NCBI GenBank assembly: GCA_030674155.1
Contig: CM060335.1
Coordinates: 32,862,700 to 32,872,699 of the forward strand
Reading direction: 5' to 3'
Origin: Stramonita haemastoma
Lineage: Eukaryota > Mollusca > Gastropoda > Neogastropoda > Muricidae
Length of the DNA: 10,000 bases
Every line of letters begins with the position of its first letter. The first letter of the stretch is position 1. Made by a program: the position numbers and the translations under genes. The notes beneath the pieces are model-generated. The model did not search any database. It had not been told where the DNA came from and saw only the letters and a list, made by a program, of their open reading frames with translations. Positions 7,240 to 10,000 of this stretch are shown one piece after another.

Positions 7240-7423
7240 GCAGAATAAGACCCAACAAACTTTGCTTCATTTTCGCGGTGTCTACGGACTAGGGGGTGTA
7301 TTTTTTGTGACGGGGCTTGATCAACTGTCGCAGGGCATCAGCTGTGTAATGGGGCAGAGAACGATCACCTGGCCGCTCTCCTTTGTCTGTCGGCACGCAA
7401 TGCTCTGATTTGAGCTGAAGACT
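7240..7423. other. Complex DNA, no gene recognised
   Basis: About 185 bp of balanced sequence between two repeat blocks. An open frame enters from the repeat and stops near 7408, without a recognisable domain. It may be part of a dispersed element, but I cannot name one. Confidence 0.4.
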
Positions 7424-7835
7424 GGAGAGAGTGAGAGAGAGGGGGGGGAGGGATAGGGAGAGAGTGAGAGAGAGGGGGGGGGGGAGGGTAGGAGAGAGAG
7501 AGAGAGGGGGGAGGGAGGGAGAAGTGAGGGAGGGGGAGGAGGGGGGAGGGAGAGAGGGGAGACGAGATAGAGAGAGAGAGAGAGGGGGGGGAGAGAGAGG
7601 GGAGAGAGAGAGAGGGGGAGAGAGGAGAGAGAGAAGGGGAGAGAGAGAGAGAGAGAGAGAGAGAGAAGCAAAAAGGGGACAGAGAGAGGGGGGGGGATGA
7701 GAGAGAGAGAGAGGGGGGGAGAGAGAGGGGGGAGAGGTGGGGGGGGGGAGAGAGTGCGGGGGGGGGGGACTAGAGAGAGAAGGGGGGGGAAGAGATAGGG
7801 AGGGGGGAGGAGGGAGGGAGGGAGGGAGAAGAGAG

Positions 7836-7928
<93 letters not shown>
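7424..7928. repeat. Purine-only GA/G-run array
   Basis: About 500 bp almost free of pyrimidines on the + strand. The first 400 bp mix GA runs with G runs of 3 to 11 bases; the last 95 bp (7833-7928) are nearly pure GA. Several stretches, for example 7441-7458, meet the four-G-run pattern for a G-quadruplex. Arg/Glu/Gly-rich open frames here are artefacts. Confidence 0.95.
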
Positions 7929-7931
<3 letters not shown>

Positions 7932-8031
7932 GAATGAATGAATGAATGAATGAATGAACGAATAATCTTTATTTTCCAAGGGTAACAGTGTAAGCATTCA
8001 CTTACTTTTTTTCATCCGGCCCTTCATTCGG
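7929..8031 (-). mobile_element. LINE 3' terminus (CR1/L2-like) with (ATTC)n tail, minus strand
   Basis: On the minus strand the order is CACTGTTACCCTTGG, AAAATAAAGATTATTCG, then about six ATTC units, ending at the GA/CT array. AATAAA in GGAAAATAAAGATT is a canonical polyadenylation signal at the right place for a retroelement 3' end. The same terminus, in the opposite orientation, is at 1262-1302. Upstream sequence (8031-7990 on the minus strand) is probably part of the same element, cut by the next GA array. The clade assignment is inference. Confidence 0.6.
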
Positions 8032-8035
8032 AGAG

Positions 8036-8125
<90 letters not shown>
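8032..8125. repeat. (GA)n microsatellite
   Basis: About 43 almost pure GA units (8039-8124) after a short GGAGAGGGGA lead. Confidence 0.95.
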
Positions 8126-8126
<1 letters not shown>

Positions 8127-8384
8127 TTTACTTTTTGAGGATAAAAGACAAACTCACAGCCATACTTTTGTACATTCCTCCCTCGCCCTAAGTAGGGATC
8201 AATAATAATACCAAAACGATGAATAAACCATAAGACTAGAGAGAAAGAAAGACAGAGATAGAGACAGACGAGTGAGGGGGAAGGGGGTTAAGGGCAGAGG
8301 TAGAGAAAGTTAAGACAGAAAAAAAAAGAAAGGCGACAGAGACAGAGAGATTTGACGAGAGTCCAAAAAAAAGAGAGCTGTTTT
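8126..8384. other. Complex DNA grading into purine-rich sequence, no gene recognised
   Basis: The first 110 bp are of mixed composition (AATAATAATA near 8200). From 8236 to 8370 the + strand is about 90 percent purine with loose GACAGAGA and AAAGAAAGG words. No gene signal. Confidence 0.4.
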
Positions 8385-8645
8385 GTCATTACCTCTGCCA
8401 ACATCGTCACGTGCCATTTTCCTCATTTTACAGTTTTCTTTAAGCAATGGCCATCAACGTGGTAGAAAAGCCATGTCTTTTCTCCTATGGCCGAAAAAAC
8501 AACAAACTGGTCAGCGGTGTGAAGGCTGTTCAGAACCATTACCAGAATTGCTTTGACCCCTCCCTTCAGTTTTGCTTTAAACAGAGCAGGGGGCATGAGG
8601 GAGAGGGGAGAGAGTTCCCCGTGGTCAAACCCATTTTTTTTGTTC
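8385..8645 (-). pseudogene. Unrecognised repeat-like segment with an interrupted open frame
   Basis: On the minus strand one frame runs from about 8640 down to about 8370 with a single TGA (8425-8423). Before the stop it reads in part GEKTWLFYHVDGHC and KKTVK; after it, in the same frame, HVTMLAEVMTKQL. The + strand also has an open frame, 8447 to 8677, beginning MAINVVEKPCLF. I have an impression of having seen related peptides as dispersed mollusc repeats, but I cannot name a family and no domain is evident. It abuts the LINE fragment that starts at about 8651 and may be a different element inserted into it, or old host sequence. A perfect E-box, CACGTG, is at 8408-8413. Confidence 0.3.
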
Positions 8646-8650
8646 CCTAT

Positions 8651-8912
8651 ATCTTGCTGATCGTGAAGAAGGCATAAACGTAAATGGTACGGGCATGTAA
8701 CAAGATCAAAAAGACTTGAAAAAATACAACAATACTGCAAGGCACTGTCCAAGGAGGAAGAAAAAGAGGACATACCAAGGAAGAGATGGGAGGACAACAT
8801 CAGCGAATGGACAAGCCTAGAACTCAACAAAACTTTGAGAAAGGAAGAACAGAGAGAGAAATGGAAGGAATGGTTTCAAGTCTTCAGGGGTGCCCCCCAG
8901 TCGCCAGACTAA
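8651..8912 (+). pseudogene. 3' end of a non-LTR retrotransposon (LINE) ORF2, C-terminal fragment, copy 2
   Basis: The frame 8679-8912 encodes 77 residues: RKWYGHVTRSKRLEKI near the start, IPRKRWEDNISEWTSLEL in the middle, ending GAPQSPD and TAA (8910-8912). The KWYGHVTRS and RKRWEDNI..W blocks are the conserved C-terminal tail after the reverse transcriptase domain in a type of LINE ORF2 common in molluscs and often annotated as endonuclease-reverse transcriptase. The preceding codons (8651-8671, ILLIVKK) match the same family one frame over, so there is a frameshift at about 8672. Everything further 5', including the endonuclease and the catalytic reverse transcriptase motifs, is absent. Compared with copy 1, the last 30 residues contain two small deletions that cancel (about 8869-8900). 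The copy cannot move by itself. It was named from memory of the family, not by a search. Confidence 0.8.
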
Positions 8913-8917
8913 GGGAA

Positions 8918-8947
8918 AAAATAGATAGATAGATTAGATAGATAGAT

Positions 8948-9026
<79 letters not shown>
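8918..9026 (+). repeat. (TAGA)n tetranucleotide tail of LINE copy 2
   Basis: About 25 TAGA units with slips (AGATTAGATA, GATGATAGA) start 6 to 8 bases after the LINE stop codon. The tail has the same unit as that of copy 1 at 96-206 and is therefore probably the element's own 3' tail. Confidence 0.9.
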
Positions 9027-9039
9027 TATCCTGCTGATA

Positions 9040-9335
9040 GAGAGGAGGACAGCTCAGTGGTCAGAGCACTCCTTTCTTCAGCCCCAAAGTTAGCAGCAAC
9101 GAGCGTGGTTATCAGTTAGATGGGTGACCGTTTGCGCACCTTGGTTCAGTGCAGTCCCCCAGTTCATCCAGTTGTAAATGGGTACCTGCCCTCTATAGGG
9201 TCAGGAAAGGTAAAGCAGCAGGAGAGGAGATAAGCGCTGCCTCTCATATTGCTGGCCCTGGAGAAGTGAGGTGTCTGACGCCTCGCTCCCCTAAAACCCA
9301 ATAGGTTATGGAACACCTTTGACCTAAACTTGTAC
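9040..9335 (+). mobile_element. SINE with tRNA-like A box and 5S-rRNA-like promoter segment
   Basis: CAGCTCAGTGGTCAGAGCAC (9050-9069) has the form of a tRNA D-arm and pol III A box. About 20 bp on, 9087-9130 aligns with the internal control region of 5S rRNA with one gap: AAGTTAGCAG, then GGTTA, then GATGGGTGACCG (9119-9130), which equals the 5S C box. A body follows with GTAAATGGGTACCTG (9174-9188), a word I associate with invertebrate SINE bodies, and GGGTCAGGAAAGGTAAAGC (9199-9217). No clear A-rich or simple 3' tail was found, so the right boundary (9300 to 9340) is approximate. It starts about 15 bp after the LINE tail. An open frame on the opposite strand is a chance frame. Confidence 0.65.
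9119..9130 (+). promoter_or_regulatory. 5S-rRNA-type C box (TFIIIA/pol III)
   Basis: GATGGGTGACCG is identical to the C-box core found in many animal 5S rRNA genes. It lies 32 bp after the A-box-like AAGTTAG; I count 33 in 5S rRNA recalled from memory. The order and spacing support descent from 5S rRNA over a chance match. Confidence 0.55.
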
Positions 9336-9477
9336 TTTGAATCGATTTGCACTCAAGGGGAAGAGGTGATTACGCTCACATTTAACCATAGCCCTTTGGT
9401 CACAGCGTTCTGTCATTTCATGTCTACTTTCGAAATATGTGGCTTCTAGGAATTCAAAGAAATTTCTAAAACGAGTG
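9336..9477. other. Complex AT-rich DNA, no gene recognised
   Basis: Short unique stretch between the SINE and the terminal minisatellite. The last 30 bp (AATTCAAAGAAATTTC..) may be a very degenerate first unit of that array. Confidence 0.4.
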
Positions 9478-10000
9478 TGTTCATAAAAAGGAGACCTATC
9501 TTTTTTCCATGGTAAAGTGTATTATGAAAAGGACTATATTTTTCCATGCAAAGTGTATTCAAAATAAAAAGAACCATTTCTTTCCATGGCGAATTGCTTT
9601 AAAAAGAGGACCATCTTCTTCCATGGTAAAGTGTATTAAATAAAAAGAAACCATCTTCTTTCCAGGGCAAAGTGTACTTAAATAAAAAGAGACCATCTTC
9701 TTTCCAGGGCAAAGTTATTATAAAAAGACCATCATCCTTCAAGTACAAGTTTTATTTTAAGGTACAGGAAATCATATATTTCCATGGCAAGTGTAATTAA
9801 ATTATAAAGGACAACATCCCTTTTCCATGTAAAGTGTATTATAACTTACAAAGATAGCTCTTCTTTTATGGCAGAGTGTATTGAAATATAAAGGATACCA
9901 TCTTGTGTCCATGGCAAGGCGTATACATGTCAAAAGAGGTCATTTTCTTTCAATGGCAAATTATTTAAAAAAAAGAGACTATCTTCTTTCCATGGAAAAG
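9478..10000. repeat. Minisatellite, about 41-bp unit, 13 copies and continuing past the window
   Basis: The anchor TTTCCATGGCAAAGTGTATT recurs with variants at about 9507, 9544, 9584, 9621, 9662, 9704, 9740, 9782, 9825, 9866, 9909, 9950 and 9990, spacings 36 to 43 bp. Between anchors lies ATAAAAAGAGACCATCTTCT. Copies differ by substitutions and 1 to 5 bp indels; two neighbouring units (9662, 9704) share CCAGGG in place of CCATGG, showing local homogenisation. The array is cut by the window end. Confidence 0.92.

Noticed and set aside
9040..9140. A functional tRNA or 5S rRNA gene
   Set aside because: The tRNA-like part lacks a B box and acceptor stem, and the 5S-like part lacks the first 45 or so bases of 5S rRNA. 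The downstream body is SINE-like.

Overview
This is intergenic or heterochromatin-like DNA from an animal nuclear genome. I found no convincing host protein-coding gene, rRNA gene, functional tRNA gene or CRISPR array. The best guess for the source is a mollusc, perhaps a gastropod. The reasons are the extreme density of dinucleotide, trinucleotide and tetranucleotide arrays, the LINE C-terminus of a type I know from mollusc genomes, and a degraded repeat at 385-590 that resembles a dispersed gastropod element I remember. The taxon call is inference and has not been checked by a search.

Layout, left: the window opens with the last 31 codons of a non-LTR retrotransposon (LINE) ending at 93 and followed by a TAGA tail (96-206). 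AT-rich DNA and the gastropod-type repeat remnant follow (207-590). From about 620 to 2240 the + strand is almost entirely pyrimidine-rich CT arrays broken by CA, TCTG and C-run blocks. A second type of LINE 3' end with an ATTC tail is embedded at 1262-1302. A short complex island (2241-2460) carries two perfect CRE palindromes. A GGT/GAT repeat and a TCTG/CT array lead to about 3070.

Layout, middle: an AT-rich satellite of about 82 bp per unit fills 3241-4215 and is interrupted by a C11-A30 run. After it come GT, G14, GA, CAGA and CA arrays (4315-4860), a probable tRNA-derived SINE remnant on the minus strand (about 4950-5100), and mostly featureless DNA with one TG/CAGA array (to about 6195). 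Roughly 1 kb of CAG/TAG/CAA trinucleotide DNA (6198-7239) contains three copies of a conserved non-trinucleotide core.

Layout, right: purine-rich GA/G arrays (7424-8125) flank a minus-strand copy of the same ATTC-tailed LINE end seen near 1262. An unrecognised segment with open frames on both strands (8385-8645) abuts a second copy of the window-opening LINE 3' end (8651-8912) with its own TAGA tail. Next is a SINE with a tRNA-like A box and a 5S-rRNA-like internal promoter segment (about 9040-9335). Last is a minisatellite of about 41 bp per unit that runs off the window end.

How the parts fit: the window reads as nested 3' fragments of retroelements, several ending in or abutting microsatellites, together with two independent satellite arrays. 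The long open frames in the microsatellites are by-products of repeat periods and are not genes.
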